A stretch of 57,842 bases of DNA from Nitrososphaera sp. (GTDB lineage Archaea; Thermoproteota; Nitrososphaeria; Nitrososphaerales; Nitrososphaeraceae). Below, piece after piece: positions 23,778 through 32,928 of the stretch. Under the pieces are notes generated by a model. The model made no database searches, was not told where the DNA came from, and saw only the letters and a program-made list of their open reading frames with translations. The translations under genes were made by a program, and so were the position numbers. Where the stretch lies: positions 1 through 57,842 of the forward strand of contig JAHEZV010000003.1 in assembly GCA_023250885.1 (NCBI GenBank). The letters run 5' to 3'. Numbering within the stretch: the stretch's first letter is position 1; each line of letters starts with the position of its first letter.

Positions 23778-25171
23778 CAGCAACAAACGCCAAAGTCCTA
23801 TCCAGGTATGAAATCGCTAGACACTTTAGGCGCTCCAAGAGCGGTTTGGCAGGAGTCGCAATAATACTCGGCCTTATCGGGATGTCAATATATTCCACCG
23901 TAGCAATCCCGTTAGAGTCCTATAGACATTGGAATAGCCCTAATTTCTGGATTGATTATCCCAGATCAGCAGCCCCATCATGGGTTAACATCGGATTAGG
24001 ACCAAAGATACCAGAGCATACAATACTCCACATGAAGGATGCAACAATATCAAGTATCGAGGAGGGCCAATTACGAGCTGTAGTGCATTCGTATGCTTTG
24101 AATTTCAATTATGACTATTATCCTAGTGACTTTATGCTACTCTACTCTGCTAGATACGGCAGCACGCAGCCAGTGCTGCAAGTAAATGTTGTCAGACCTG
24201 ATGGACAAGATTTCATGATTTACTTTGCTTCTCTTCCCTCATCACAACAGGAACGAAATGAATTTTCCGCGCGAGTATTTTCAACCGATAGGGCAATAGC
24301 TGAGAATTTGCGAGATTATGAAGGTATCTTTTCATACAAACAAGATTCCTCAAGACCCGAAATCATGATATTTGCTGAGGCGCAAGAAAACAAAATTTTG
24401 AAAGGCCAGTATGTGATACGAGAGACATTCTACCTTTTCGACAGTCAAGACTCTATTGAAGACTCTGGAATCATACTAGGCGGCAAGGTTTACGGGCTCA
24501 TGGGCACAGATGAATTGCGCCGCGACTTGGCGGTTGGCATATTATGGGGTGCTCCTATAGCGCTGTTCATAGGCTTCACAGTCTCAATTGCTGCTGTTCT
24601 TATCGGTCTGATATACGGTGTTTTTGCAGGTTACAAAGGGAAACATACCGATGAAGGCTTGATGCGTGTAAGCGATGTTTTCTATTCCTTGCCTGCACTT
24701 CCCATATTGATTATATTATCAGTTACAATAGGGCGTAGTATTTTTCTAATCACGGGCTTTCTAGTCATTTTCGGATGGGTGAGCATGGCCAAGGTGAGTA
24801 GGAGCCTTGCATTGCAACTGAAAAACATGCAATATGTCGAAGCAGCAAAACTAATGGGTCAATCGGATACAAAAATAATTTTTCGGCACATCATCCCACA
24901 GCTGCTTCCACTTACCTTTGCAACTATTGCCATCGCGGTTCCAGGAGCTATTTTGGGTGAAGCCTCACTCTCTTTTCTTGGACTCGGTGACCCATCGATC
25001 CCTACGTGGGGTCAGATACTGCACGACGCCAACTCTTCAAGCGCGGCTTCAAGGGGCCTCTGGTGGTGGATAGCGCCGCCGGGAATAATGATTGCCATTA
25101 CTGGTCTTGCGTTCGTGCTGATCGGCAACGCTCTTGACTCCATACTTAACCCGCGGTCAAGAAAGATTTGA
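23774..25171 (+). CDS. Oligopeptide ABC transporter permease (DppC type) with large outside insert
   Basis: 465 residues, against about 300 for ordinary DppC. The first helix (LAGVAIILGLIGMSIYSTVA) is followed by an insert of about 190 residues before the permease core (LAVGILWGAPIALFIGF...). The core has the EAA loop YVEAAKLMGQSDTKIIFRHI and GEASLSFLGLGDPSIPTWG. GTG 23774 overlaps the dppB stop. The insert probably faces outside and may help dock the unusually large binding protein. Confidence 0.9.
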   Translation: MTATNAKVLSRYEIARHFRRSKSGLAGVAIILGLIGMSIYSTVAIPLESYRHWNSPNFWIDYPRSAAPSWVNIGLGPKIPEHTILHMKDATISSIEEGQLRAVVHSYALNFNYDYYPSDFMLLYSARYGSTQPVLQVNVVRPDGQDFMIYFASLPSSQQERNEFSARVFSTDRAIAENLRDYEGIFSYKQDSSRPEIMIFAEAQENKILKGQYVIRETFYLFDSQDSIEDSGIILGGKVYGLMGTDELRRDLAVGILWGAPIALFIGFTVSIAAVLIGLIYGVFAGYKGKHTDEGLMRVSDVFYSLPALPILIILSVTIGRSIFLITGFLVIFGWVSMAKVSRSLALQLKNMQYVEAAKLMGQSDTKIIFRHIIPQLLPLTFATIAIAVPGAILGEASLSFLGLGDPSIPTWGQILHDANSSSAASRGLWWWIAPPGIMIAITGLAFVLIGNALDSILNPRSRKI

Positions 25172-25274
25172 TGGATGCTTCGGCACTCATAATCTTCATC
25201 AGATGATATCAGCCGGCTCTTCCTTCACCTCATCAGCATCCAGAAAACCTTCTGCCGTTCTATTGTATGAACTT

Positions 25275-25679
25275 TTATCCCTTGACCCTGACTATCTTGA
25301 TTCTCTCAAGGACCTTCCAGTACTCGACCTCGCGGCCCTGAATTTCGCCCTGCGCGAGCTTGTCCTTTATCTCGTCTTCCACTGAAGAGGTTTCAAAGGT
25401 CTCAAACGTCTCGAGGTCCATTATCTGTAGGGTGTCGCCCTGCTTTGAAATGATCTGGCCGCTGCGCTTGTCAATCAGCGGCACTTCGACCTTAGCCGAC
25501 ACCGGGCCCACGAATGGGTGCGGCCTGCCGTCAAAGACTCCAACTGCTGTGATCCTTGCTTTGGCAGATCCATGCTTGCCCGGCTTGCTGTGGTCGTAAG
25601 AAACAATCCTACACGGCTCGCCGTCAACGACAATGTATGAACCAACTTTGAGTGCGCCAAGATCCATCGGCTTGCTCAT
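25275..25679 (-). CDS. Translation factor aIF5A
   Basis: 134 residues. KPGKHGSAKARI is the loop carrying the lysine that becomes (deoxy)hypusine; the C-terminal OB fold follows (VEVPLIDKRSGQIISKQGDT). It eases translation of difficult sequences and termination. ATG 25679. Convergent with the permease gene. Confidence 0.96.
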   Translation of the reverse strand: MSKPMDLGALKVGSYIVVDGEPCRIVSYDHSKPGKHGSAKARITAVGVFDGRPHPFVGPVSAKVEVPLIDKRSGQIISKQGDTLQIMDLETFETFETSSVEDEIKDKLAQGEIQGREVEYWKVLERIKIVRVKG

Positions 25680-25722
25680 AAATCAAAGGCTAGAGAAAAA
25701 GGTGCATATTTAACGTTTCTGA

Positions 25723-26328
25723 TTACTTTAGCTTTTCAAGGATAGAAAAACTGACAAGGTTGTTGAGCGCGATGCCCTTCCTTGCTACGTCGCGCCGTGT
25801 GCGCTCGCAGTATTTCTGGTCTGTCTGGTGCGTCGCCTCGCCCTCGACCTCGAGTATCACCAGGTTCTTGGAGTACGGGAAGGCGAACTTTGGCTGCTCG
25901 GCCGCCAGGAGCTGCATCTGAGCTAGGCTTGCCTTCTTTACTTTTTCGCGCCGGGCAATCGCGTTTGCAAGGTCGCCTATTGCAGAATCGCCGTTTGTGT
26001 ATTTCGTAAAGTACAGAGAAACATAGTTGAGCTTGTCGCCGCTGCGCTCAAAGAGCGGGCTTGAAAAGCTGAACATGAAAGACAGCCTGTCCATGTTGTA
26101 TTTCTTGATGTCGTCAAGGATGCCTGTCATGTCGTTGAAAGATACGAGCGTGTAATGGTTGGCCTTGTTTGGGAAGTACGCGACGCTTTCGTCGGAAAAT
26201 GTCGCAGTAACAAAGTAAATGTCGATGACATTGTCGCTTTTCTTCCAGTTCTCAATCAGAGAGCTCGACTGCTTGTGGTGGGGAGTACATACGTAGCCCT
26301 GTATGCCCCCTCCGCCTGTCACCGCCAA
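25723..26328 (-). CDS. Conserved-looking protein of unknown function
   Basis: 201 residues from ATG 26328 (MAVTGGGGIQGYVCTPHHKQ). No signal or membrane helix. It reads as a mixed alpha/beta protein: DIYFVTATFSDESVAYF, DRLSFMFSFSSPLFER and KNLVILEVEGEATHQTDQ. It lies 43 nt upstream of aIF5A on the same strand, which suggests co-transcription. I do not recognise the family. Confidence 0.7.
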   Translation of the reverse strand: MAVTGGGGIQGYVCTPHHKQSSSLIENWKKSDNVIDIYFVTATFSDESVAYFPNKANHYTLVSFNDMTGILDDIKKYNMDRLSFMFSFSSPLFERSGDKLNYVSLYFTKYTNGDSAIGDLANAIARREKVKKASLAQMQLLAAEQPKFAFPYSKNLVILEVEGEATHQTDQKYCERTRRDVARKGIALNNLVSFSILEKLK

Positions 26329-26396
26329 TCCTAAAAAAGGGTGATGCGTCGAGTATTTATCCTCTTAGGTAAACGTCGATTGTAGGATAACGGCTG

Positions 26397-27359
26397 CTAC
26401 ATCGAAGGTCCCATCCAGCCGAGCCTTCTAAAGTAGAATACCATAAGAAGGGCAGAAATGGATGATATTACTATAACAAATATAACGGTTGTATAGGGTC
26501 CGAGCTGCTCCCAAGGGCCCGTCTGGATTCCTCCTGGGATGTTGACGTTCATGCCGTAAAATCCGGCAACGACCGTAGCCGGGATTGACAGAGTGAATAG
26601 AATGGTAAGCACTGCCAGTATCTTGTTTGTCTTTTCTTGGCTGAGCATATAGTCTGTGTCCTTGTAAATTTCAACTGTCTCTTTTGCTTCTTCCAGAGCT
26701 TCGTACACTTTTTCGATGTGATCCAGCACGTCTTTAAAGTAAAGCGACATATCTTCCTTGGAAAAGCGCTGGACATCCTTTGACAGGTCGACCACAGTCC
26801 TGCGGAGCGGGGTCACAATCCTGCGCAGGGTAGTTATCTCCCGCCGCAAAAGCGAGATCTGGCGCGGGATCGATATCCGCTCATCAAAAACGCTGTCCTC
26901 TATATCGTCGATGTTGCCCACCACCTTCATCAGGACGTGGAGCAGGTCGTCTACCATGGTGTCGATTATCTTATGAAGCAGGTACCCTGACGACTTGCCC
27001 ATAATCGCCTGCCGCATCTTTTCGTCATTCTTGCAGATGTTGAACAGCTCGTCAAGGTGCTTGAGCTCGCCCTGGTGTATGGTCACAAGGTAATCTGCGC
27101 CCATAAAGACTGCAAGCTGGCTGAAGAGGAAACCTTTCTCCTTGTCCGGCGTGGGAAAGTGCAGAATAATAAACATATGATCCGCGTGCCGGTCAATCTT
27201 GGGGATTTGGATCTTTGACAGTGAATCCTCGAGGTTGAGCCTCTGGAATGGGTATTTCTGGGCGAGGCTGTTCATGTCCGCAAAGCTTGGCTTTTGCGCG
27301 TTCAGCCATACCACTCCGTCGTTGCTTATTGTCTCAAATCGCCTTTCTGCGCCTGACAT
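26397..27359 (-). CDS. corA: CorA-family magnesium/cobalt channel
   Basis: 320 residues: cytosolic alpha/beta head, long coiled-coil stalk helices (LLRREITTLRRIVTPLRRTV), and two C-terminal membrane helices with the gate motif YGMNVNIPG between them. Forms a pentameric divalent-metal channel. ATG 27359. Confidence 0.93.
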   Translation of the reverse strand: MSGAERRFETISNDGVVWLNAQKPSFADMNSLAQKYPFQRLNLEDSLSKIQIPKIDRHADHMFIILHFPTPDKEKGFLFSQLAVFMGADYLVTIHQGELKHLDELFNICKNDEKMRQAIMGKSSGYLLHKIIDTMVDDLLHVLMKVVGNIDDIEDSVFDERISIPRQISLLRREITTLRRIVTPLRRTVVDLSKDVQRFSKEDMSLYFKDVLDHIEKVYEALEEAKETVEIYKDTDYMLSQEKTNKILAVLTILFTLSIPATVVAGFYGMNVNIPGGIQTGPWEQLGPYTTVIFVIVISSISALLMVFYFRRLGWMGPSM

Positions 27360-27409
27360 GACCCTGCCTGCTTCGTTACAGAAGATGCGGTTATAAAAAA
27401 GTGTGTCAG

Positions 27410-28303
27410 TCAGAATCTGGCCTTTAACTGCGCGTAGTCTATTGCCTTTGAGCTGTCAGCGGTATGCCATTTTGCCGAGTCGATATGCTCAAGCCTTGAC
27501 GTGTAGTACGGCACCAGGGAGTACCCTATCACGGTTGAGATTGCGCCAAGTGGGTCCCTAGCCGCATTTTTCAGCGCCTGCGCAATCGCCTCATGGGACG
27601 GTACGCCAATACCGAGCGTGGACACACTGTCCTTTATCTGGCTGTGGCCATTGACCGCCCGCACCACCTGCGACGCCAGGTCCTGCATGCTACCCGCGGG
27701 CTTGAAGTAAACCACCGCGTCGTCGTTGTAGGCGACACCAAGTCCCATTTCAAGGATCCTGCACTGCAGATAAAGATCGATTGCGATCGTGTCTGATGGT
27801 ATCTGAATTTTACTGGCGGCTGCCGCGTCGACGGCAAGTGCTCTGCCCATCACGGTGTACTGCGACAGCCCTGACTGCCTGACCGACCTGAGCCAGTTTG
27901 AAATGAACACCGATGCCCTGCCGGCAATGCCGGCGGCCTGGACGGGCCGCGAATTTGACGCGCACAGGGCTGTGTTTTCAAAAATGTTCGACGCAAGCTG
28001 CCATGTGCATGACGGATGTGGTATGGTATCTGCGTCATAAAGCACCACGACATCGCCGGTTGCCTTGTGGAGAATTTCATTCCAAGCCGCGGCTGCGCCC
28101 CTCCTTGTTTCGTGATGGAAAATGGTGATGTCAAGCGACGACCTCCGGGCAAAGTCGCGCACAAGGGCAGAGGTCCTGTCAGAAGAGTCGTCAGAGACAA
28201 TCACTTCAGAGATCAGCGGGCACTGCCCCTCAAGCGACTGCAGGAAGTTGACTATGTTCCGCTCTTCGTTGTAGGCCGGGACGCCGACAGTTACCCTGCG
28301 CAT
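27410..28303 (-). CDS. Family-2 glycosyltransferase
   Basis: About 297 residues from ATG 28303 (MRRVTVGVPAYNEERNIVNF), which gives the usual GT2 start; the ORF track begins 21 codons upstream. SDDSSDRT and LYDADTIPHP (DxD-type metal site) define a GT-A fold. No membrane helix is obvious apart from a possible amphipathic end. Substrate unknown; divergent from hemB. Confidence 0.85.
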   Translation of the reverse strand: MRRVTVGVPAYNEERNIVNFLQSLEGQCPLISEVIVSDDSSDRTSALVRDFARRSSLDITIFHHETRRGAAAAWNEILHKATGDVVVLYDADTIPHPSCTWQLASNIFENTALCASNSRPVQAAGIAGRASVFISNWLRSVRQSGLSQYTVMGRALAVDAAAASKIQIPSDTIAIDLYLQCRILEMGLGVAYNDDAVVYFKPAGSMQDLASQVVRAVNGHSQIKDSVSTLGIGVPSHEAIAQALKNAARDPLGAISTVIGYSLVPYYTSRLEHIDSAKWHTADSSKAIDYAQLKARF

Positions 28304-28401
28304 ACCAGTTACGGCTTTAGGATATTTTATGAATTTTGTGGTTGATTTTTCGCGCATTGAAAACATATATTCATATGCTGCTCGCCAAGCAGTAATAGCC
28401 T

Positions 28402-29346
28402 TTGCAGCAGCTTGAGCGTGACGATGAGGAAAGATACAGGGACATATTCGCCGCCGCGGGACTGCGCAAGAGCCACCTCATATTCCCGGTGTTTGTTTCA
28501 GACAAGCCCGGCAAGATAGAGTCGATGCCCGGCATGACCGTGACGCCAGTTGAAAAAATAACTGAACACGTACAGACAATAATTGGCAGCGGCATCCCCT
28601 CTCTCATTGTCTTTGGCATACCAAAAAGCAGGGACCGAAGCGGCTCCTCTGCTTCCAACAGGAAAGGGGTGGTGCAGCGAGCGGTCAGGGCGATAAAATC
28701 TAGCTATGGCAGCTCGGTAAATGTGTTGACGGATGTTTGCGTCTGCCAATACAATCCGTCGGGGCACTGCGGCATCGTCTCCAGCAACAGAGTCGACAAC
28801 GACGCCACGCTGCGCGTGTTGGCAGAGATTGCTGCAAGCCACGCGGAGGCCGGCGCCGACGTAGTCGCGCCGTCGTCGATGATGGACGGGCAGGTTCGCG
28901 CAATCAAGGGCGCGCTAGGCGGATTTACGAAAACAATGATATTTTCCTACTCTGCCAAGCACGCCTCGTCGCTTTACGCCCCTTTTCGTTCAGTGGCATT
29001 TGCAAAAAAGAGATCGCGCTTTGACAAGTCGTCTTACCAGGTGCCGTACGCAAACCCCCGGCAGGTGCTGTTGGAAATAGAGACTGACATCAACGAGGGC
29101 GCCGACATGGTAATGATAAAGCCTGCACTTGCATACCTAGACCTTGTCAGGATGGTAAAGGACAAGTTCAGCTACCCGGTCGCAGTCCAAAACGTCAGCG
29201 GCGAGTACGCCATGATAAAGGCGGCAGCGATGCGCGGGCTGGTTGACGAAGAGGAATGGAAGGTCTGCTCCATCGCATCGATAAAAAGGGCCGGCGCCGA
29301 CAGGATCATCTCGTACTTTGCGCTTGATGTCTCAAAATACCTCTGA
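28402..29346 (+). CDS. hemB: Porphobilinogen synthase (5-aminolevulinate dehydratase)
   Basis: Joins two 5-aminolevulinates to porphobilinogen for haem, sirohaem and cobamide. 314 residues with the cysteine metal site CVCQYNPSGHCG, SAKHASSLYAPFRSVAF (first Schiff-base region) and MVMIKPALAYLDLV (active Lys). The TTG at 28402 lies about 28 nt after ATATATTCATATG, a TATA-like box, so a leaderless start is likely. Confidence 0.95.
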   Translation: MQQLERDDEERYRDIFAAAGLRKSHLIFPVFVSDKPGKIESMPGMTVTPVEKITEHVQTIIGSGIPSLIVFGIPKSRDRSGSSASNRKGVVQRAVRAIKSSYGSSVNVLTDVCVCQYNPSGHCGIVSSNRVDNDATLRVLAEIAASHAEAGADVVAPSSMMDGQVRAIKGALGGFTKTMIFSYSAKHASSLYAPFRSVAFAKKRSRFDKSSYQVPYANPRQVLLEIETDINEGADMVMIKPALAYLDLVRMVKDKFSYPVAVQNVSGEYAMIKAAAMRGLVDEEEWKVCSIASIKRAGADRIISYFALDVSKYL

Positions 29347-29386
29347 CGCCACAATTATATAGCATTCCAGCAACAAACGGCAATGT

Positions 29387-29548
29387 CCCGCGGTAGCTCA
29401 GCCTGGTAGAGCTTTCGGCTGTAGATGTCGGCTTCTCAGTAGCTGACCGCGTGAAGCAGCCTATCGGGCGCACAATGCAGTGACCGAAGAGTCGCAGGCT
29501 CAAACAAAATGGCCGCAAGCCGTTTTGGGGCAAATCCTGCCCGCGGGA
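29387..29548 (+). tRNA. tRNA-Tyr (GUA) with two introns
   Basis: Acceptor strands CCCGCGG (29387-29393) and CCGCGGG (29541-29547) pair perfectly; D-stem GCTC/GAGC; anticodon stem TTCGG/CCGAA; anticodon GTA at 29421-29423; T-stem GCAGG/CCTGC. About 58 nt (29425-29482) interrupt the anticodon loop at the canonical 37/38 site. The T-loop holds 37 nt instead of 7, so a second intron of about 30 nt is present (near 29505-29534), with an inner hairpin AAAATGGC/GCCGTTTT. A TATA-like AATTATATAG precedes it by about 28 nt. CCA is not encoded. Confidence 0.88.
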
Positions 29549-29592
29549 CTTTTCTGATTTTGCTTATTAATATGGAAGTGCGTAATTCTCCC

Positions 29593-30984
29593 ATGCCCAA
29601 GATCGAAACAATCAACCCTTCAACCGGGAAGGTCATTGCGGCCTACGATAATGAAAGCCCTGAACAGGTCAGTAGGAAGGTAAAGGCCGCAAGGGAGGCG
29701 TTTCCGAAATGGAAAAAACTGGATGTGGCTGAGCGAGCCGAATACATGCGCAGGCTTGGCCGCGTGATGAGGAAAAACCGGGAAGATTATGCAAGGCTGG
29801 TTACCGAGGAGATGGGCAAGCCCGTCAGGCAGTCCCTCGCCGAGGTCGAAAAATCCGCGTGGGTTTGCGACTATTACGCAGAGCGCGCAGAAGTGTTTTT
29901 GCGCGACGAAATAATCCCGACTGAATTTCGCAAGAGCTTTGTGTCTTTTGAGCCGCTTGGAGTGGTGGCGTCCATAATGCCGTGGAACTTTCCGTTCTGG
30001 CAGGTCATGAGGTTCGCAGTTCCGGCGCTGACAGCCGGCAACGTGGGCGTGCTAAAGCATTCCAGCGTCTGCCTTGGAAGCGCGCTGACACTCGAGCAGG
30101 CGTTCAGGGACGCCGGGTTTCCAGAAAATGTGTTCCAGTCAGTCATCGGCGACTACCGGGCCGGCGAAGCCCTCGTGCAGGCAAGCATCGACGCCGTATC
30201 GGTGACCGGGAGCGTCAACACCGGCAAGCGCGTCGCCGAGCTCGCTTCGCAAGGTCTCAAAAAGTTCGTGCTCGAGCTTGGCGGGAGTGACCCGTTCGTC
30301 GTGCTCGAAGACGCGGACCTTAACCAGACCGCATACATGGCCACGCAGTCGAGGCTCCTGAACACGGGCCAGAGCTGCATAGCGGCAAAGCGCTTTATCG
30401 TCGTAAAGGAAGTTGCGGAGAATTTCACGAAATTGTTTGTTGAAAACACGCGGGCTGAGGTTGTGGGGGACCCGCTTGACTCAAAGACTACGGTGGGGCC
30501 GCTTGTCAGGGACAGCCAGAGGGAGGCGCTTGCAAAGCAGGTTCAGGACGCAAGGGACAAGGGCGGCAGAATACTTACAGGCGGCCAGCCCATCAGGCGC
30601 GAGGGGTTCTTTTACGAGCCCACGATAATTTCAAACGTGAACCACGAAATGGAGGTGGTTAGGGAAGAGGTTTTTGGGCCGGCAGCCCCGGTAATTGTGG
30701 TGGACAACGAAGAGGAGGCGATAATGGAAGCCAACAACTCGGAGTTTGGCCTTGGCGCAAGCATATGGACGAACGACATCGAGCGTGGCATGAAATTGGC
30801 GCGCCAGATCGAAAGCGGCATAGTGTTTGTCAATGAAATGGTTAAGTCTGATCCAAGGCTCCCGTTTGGCGGCATCAAGAAATCCGGCATCGGCAGGGAA
30901 TTATCGGAATTCGGCATAAGAGAATTCGTAAACATCAAGTCTGTGGTAGTGAAGGACATCACCACCAAATTGCTGGTCGAATAA
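29593..30984 (+). CDS. NAD(P)-dependent aldehyde dehydrogenase (succinate-semialdehyde type)
   Basis: About 463 residues from ATG 29593 (MPKIETINPSTGKVIAAYDN); the ORF-track start lies inside the tRNA gene and is wrong. PWNFPFWQVMRFAVPALTAG, LELGGSDPFVVLEDAD (general-base Glu) and NTGQSCIAAKRF (catalytic Cys) place it with succinate-semialdehyde dehydrogenases. It could oxidise the semialdehyde made in the 4-hydroxybutyrate branch. Exact substrate is inference. Confidence 0.85.
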   Translation: MPKIETINPSTGKVIAAYDNESPEQVSRKVKAAREAFPKWKKLDVAERAEYMRRLGRVMRKNREDYARLVTEEMGKPVRQSLAEVEKSAWVCDYYAERAEVFLRDEIIPTEFRKSFVSFEPLGVVASIMPWNFPFWQVMRFAVPALTAGNVGVLKHSSVCLGSALTLEQAFRDAGFPENVFQSVIGDYRAGEALVQASIDAVSVTGSVNTGKRVAELASQGLKKFVLELGGSDPFVVLEDADLNQTAYMATQSRLLNTGQSCIAAKRFIVVKEVAENFTKLFVENTRAEVVGDPLDSKTTVGPLVRDSQREALAKQVQDARDKGGRILTGGQPIRREGFFYEPTIISNVNHEMEVVREEVFGPAAPVIVVDNEEEAIMEANNSEFGLGASIWTNDIERGMKLARQIESGIVFVNEMVKSDPRLPFGGIKKSGIGRELSEFGIREFVNIKSVVVKDITTKLLVE

Positions 30985-31099
30985 ATAATGGGCTCTGGCC
31001 CTCTCAACCTTATAAGAAGTTGGGGCGCGTTCGTGCTAGAAGTATGTAGAATAAAAAACATAGGAGCATGTTAATAATAAAGCTGCATCAGTTGCCGGC

Positions 31100-31447
31100 A
31101 TGGACGCAGGGAGCGTCGAAGTCACCCTTGACACTTACAAGGCGACAAGGAGAAAGTTCATCGAGGCAGGGGATGCTGTGTTTGGCCCAGGCTTTCTTAG
31201 CATGGCCGAGTACTACTTCGTTAAAAAGAAGGGCCACAACCCGTTTGCGATGCTCTTCTCCGAGCCTCGGACAGTCTACGACGAATGGGTGTGGATGTTC
31301 AAGGGGGAAGAGCCGGTCAGGAAGCTCTTGGAAAAGACGGTCGGCCCCGGATACATTCCGCTCCTCGAATACATCAAGAGAAACGACGGCGTGAGGGTGT
31401 GGAACGCATTCTACAACATGACTGGCAGTACAGCGGTAGCCCTCTAG
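31100..31447 (+). CDS. Small protein of unknown function
   Basis: 115 residues from ATG 31100, MDAGSVEVTLDTYKATRRKF, with EYYFVKKKGHNPFAMLFSEP and GPGYIPLLEYIKRNDGVRVW. Aromatic-rich, helical and soluble. It converges on the alcohol dehydrogenase (4-nt overlap). No family recognised. Confidence 0.65.
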   Translation: MDAGSVEVTLDTYKATRRKFIEAGDAVFGPGFLSMAEYYFVKKKGHNPFAMLFSEPRTVYDEWVWMFKGEEPVRKLLEKTVGPGYIPLLEYIKRNDGVRVWNAFYNMTGSTAVAL

Positions 31448-32496
31448 GGATTGATTACTGCCCTTCCAATTATCTTGCCTGACTTTAGTTCTTCAAGCGC
31501 GCCGTTTGCCTCATCCAGAGTGAACTTTCTCGACACCACCGACTGGATCTTGTTCATTCTTGCAAGGGCCACCAGCTCTACCAGGTCAGCGAACTTGCCG
31601 GTGTAGGCGCCTGTCAGTGTGAAAGCGCGAAGCGGCACAAGCGGGAGGTTAAGCTCGAGCGACCCGCCGAACAGCCCGACCATGACCAGCCTGCCCCTCT
31701 TCCTCAGCATGTTTATAGAATTTGGCGCGGTCTTGGCGTTGTTAACAAAGTCAATGACTGCCTCTGCTCCGAGGTTGCTCGTGATATCCTTGACCCCCTC
31801 GACGGAGTCGCCGGCTCCTGAGTTGATTGTCTCGTGGGCGCCAAGCCGCTTTGCCTCTACTAGCTTTTTGTCGTCTATGTCGACAATCGCGATCCTTGCG
31901 TTCGTGATCGCCTTGGCGATCTGCACCGCCATGAGCCCGAGGCCGCCGGCCCCGACAATGACAAGCGTGTCGCCTGCCTGAGCGCTCGCCTTCTTTACCG
32001 CCGTGTATGCTGTCAGGCCAGAGCACGCAAGCGACGCGGCAGAATTGGGGTCGAGCCCCTGCAGCTTTACAAGGTACTTGTGGCTTGGGACAAGGACCAT
32101 CTCTGAGTAGCCGCCGTCCTGGTACACGCCGAGGCTGCGCGGGGCGTCACAGATGTTCTCTTCGCCGACCCGGCAGGCAGGACACGTGCCCTCGCCAATC
32201 CACGGGTAGGCCAGAACCTTGTCGCCCTTGGAAAAGCCGGTGACCGACTCGCCCGCCTCTTCAATGATGCCGGCAATTTCGTGGCCTGGGGTGAGCGGGA
32301 ACTTTACTCCTCGATCCTCAACCTTCATAAACACGCCCTGCGGGCCGGCGTAACCGCCTTCCCACAGGTGCAGATCACTGTGACATACGCCTGCACTTTC
32401 AACCCTTACAAGGACCTGATCGTTCTTTGGCTTCGGAACGCCAACGTCCTTGATTTCAAGCGGCTCCCTTGTCTTTATTATCCGTGCAGCCTTCAT
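31444..32496 (-). CDS. Zinc-dependent medium-chain alcohol dehydrogenase, Sulfolobus-like
   Basis: About 350 residues from ATG 32496. Catalytic-zinc phrase VCHSDLHLWEGGY and GHEIAG; Rossmann VIVGAGGLGLMAVQIAK. The structural-zinc lobe reads GEGTCPACRVGEENICD: three Cys plus a Glu where the first Cys usually is, the same ligand set reported for Sulfolobus solfataricus ADH, whose sequence it resembles. A semialdehyde reductase role in the 3-hydroxypropionate/4-hydroxybutyrate cycle is possible but not shown. Confidence 0.88.
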   Translation of the reverse strand: MKAARIIKTREPLEIKDVGVPKPKNDQVLVRVESAGVCHSDLHLWEGGYAGPQGVFMKVEDRGVKFPLTPGHEIAGIIEEAGESVTGFSKGDKVLAYPWIGEGTCPACRVGEENICDAPRSLGVYQDGGYSEMVLVPSHKYLVKLQGLDPNSAASLACSGLTAYTAVKKASAQAGDTLVIVGAGGLGLMAVQIAKAITNARIAIVDIDDKKLVEAKRLGAHETINSGAGDSVEGVKDITSNLGAEAVIDFVNNAKTAPNSINMLRKRGRLVMVGLFGGSLELNLPLVPLRAFTLTGAYTGKFADLVELVALARMNKIQSVVSRKFTLDEANGALEELKSGKIIGRAVINP

Positions 32497-32586
32497 ACCG
32501 TGAGAGTATCTCACGCTCGTTATTAATAGTTAGCAATGTTTAATTGAAATTGCGACAAAGAAAATGCCATGCTGTAGAGCCCAGTC

Positions 32587-32928
32587 GTGGCGGTGCTTGC
32601 AGCAATCAGCGTGGTAGGCGCGATCGCGATTTCATTTGGCGATCCGCAGTTCATTGACAGGGCGATAGCGCTCGAGCTGACGTTTATTGCGCTAACTGTT
32701 CTTATCTACAAGGGATTTCGGAAGGCGCTCTACGCCTGCATTCCGCCGGCCATCTTCGTGATGGTCGGAAATTCGCTTGCGCCGTCCCACGTCGAGATAA
32801 TGACCACCTTCTCAAAGCCGCTCAACGCGGTGGTGCTGATAATCGGCGGCTACGTCCTGCAGGCGGCGCTTATCTGGACAGCAATCAAGGAGGTACGGGC
32901 TCGTAGGATTGTGCAAAAGGCTAGCTAG
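32587..32928 (+). CDS. Small four-helix membrane protein
   Basis: 113 residues from GTG 32587: four hydrophobic stretches (VLAAISVVGAIAISFG, ALELTFIALTVLIYK, ALYACIPPAIFVMVG, AVVLIIGGYVLQAALIW). Ends with a basic tail. Its stop overlaps the stop of the convergent lyase gene. No family recognised. Confidence 0.6.
   Translation: MAVLAAISVVGAIAISFGDPQFIDRAIALELTFIALTVLIYKGFRKALYACIPPAIFVMVGNSLAPSHVEIMTTFSKPLNAVVLIIGGYVLQAALIWTAIKEVRARRIVQKAS

Noticed and set aside
29509-29592. N-terminal extension of the aldehyde dehydrogenase ORF
   Set aside because: It overlaps the 3' part of tRNA-Tyr; the conserved protein begins at ATG 29593.
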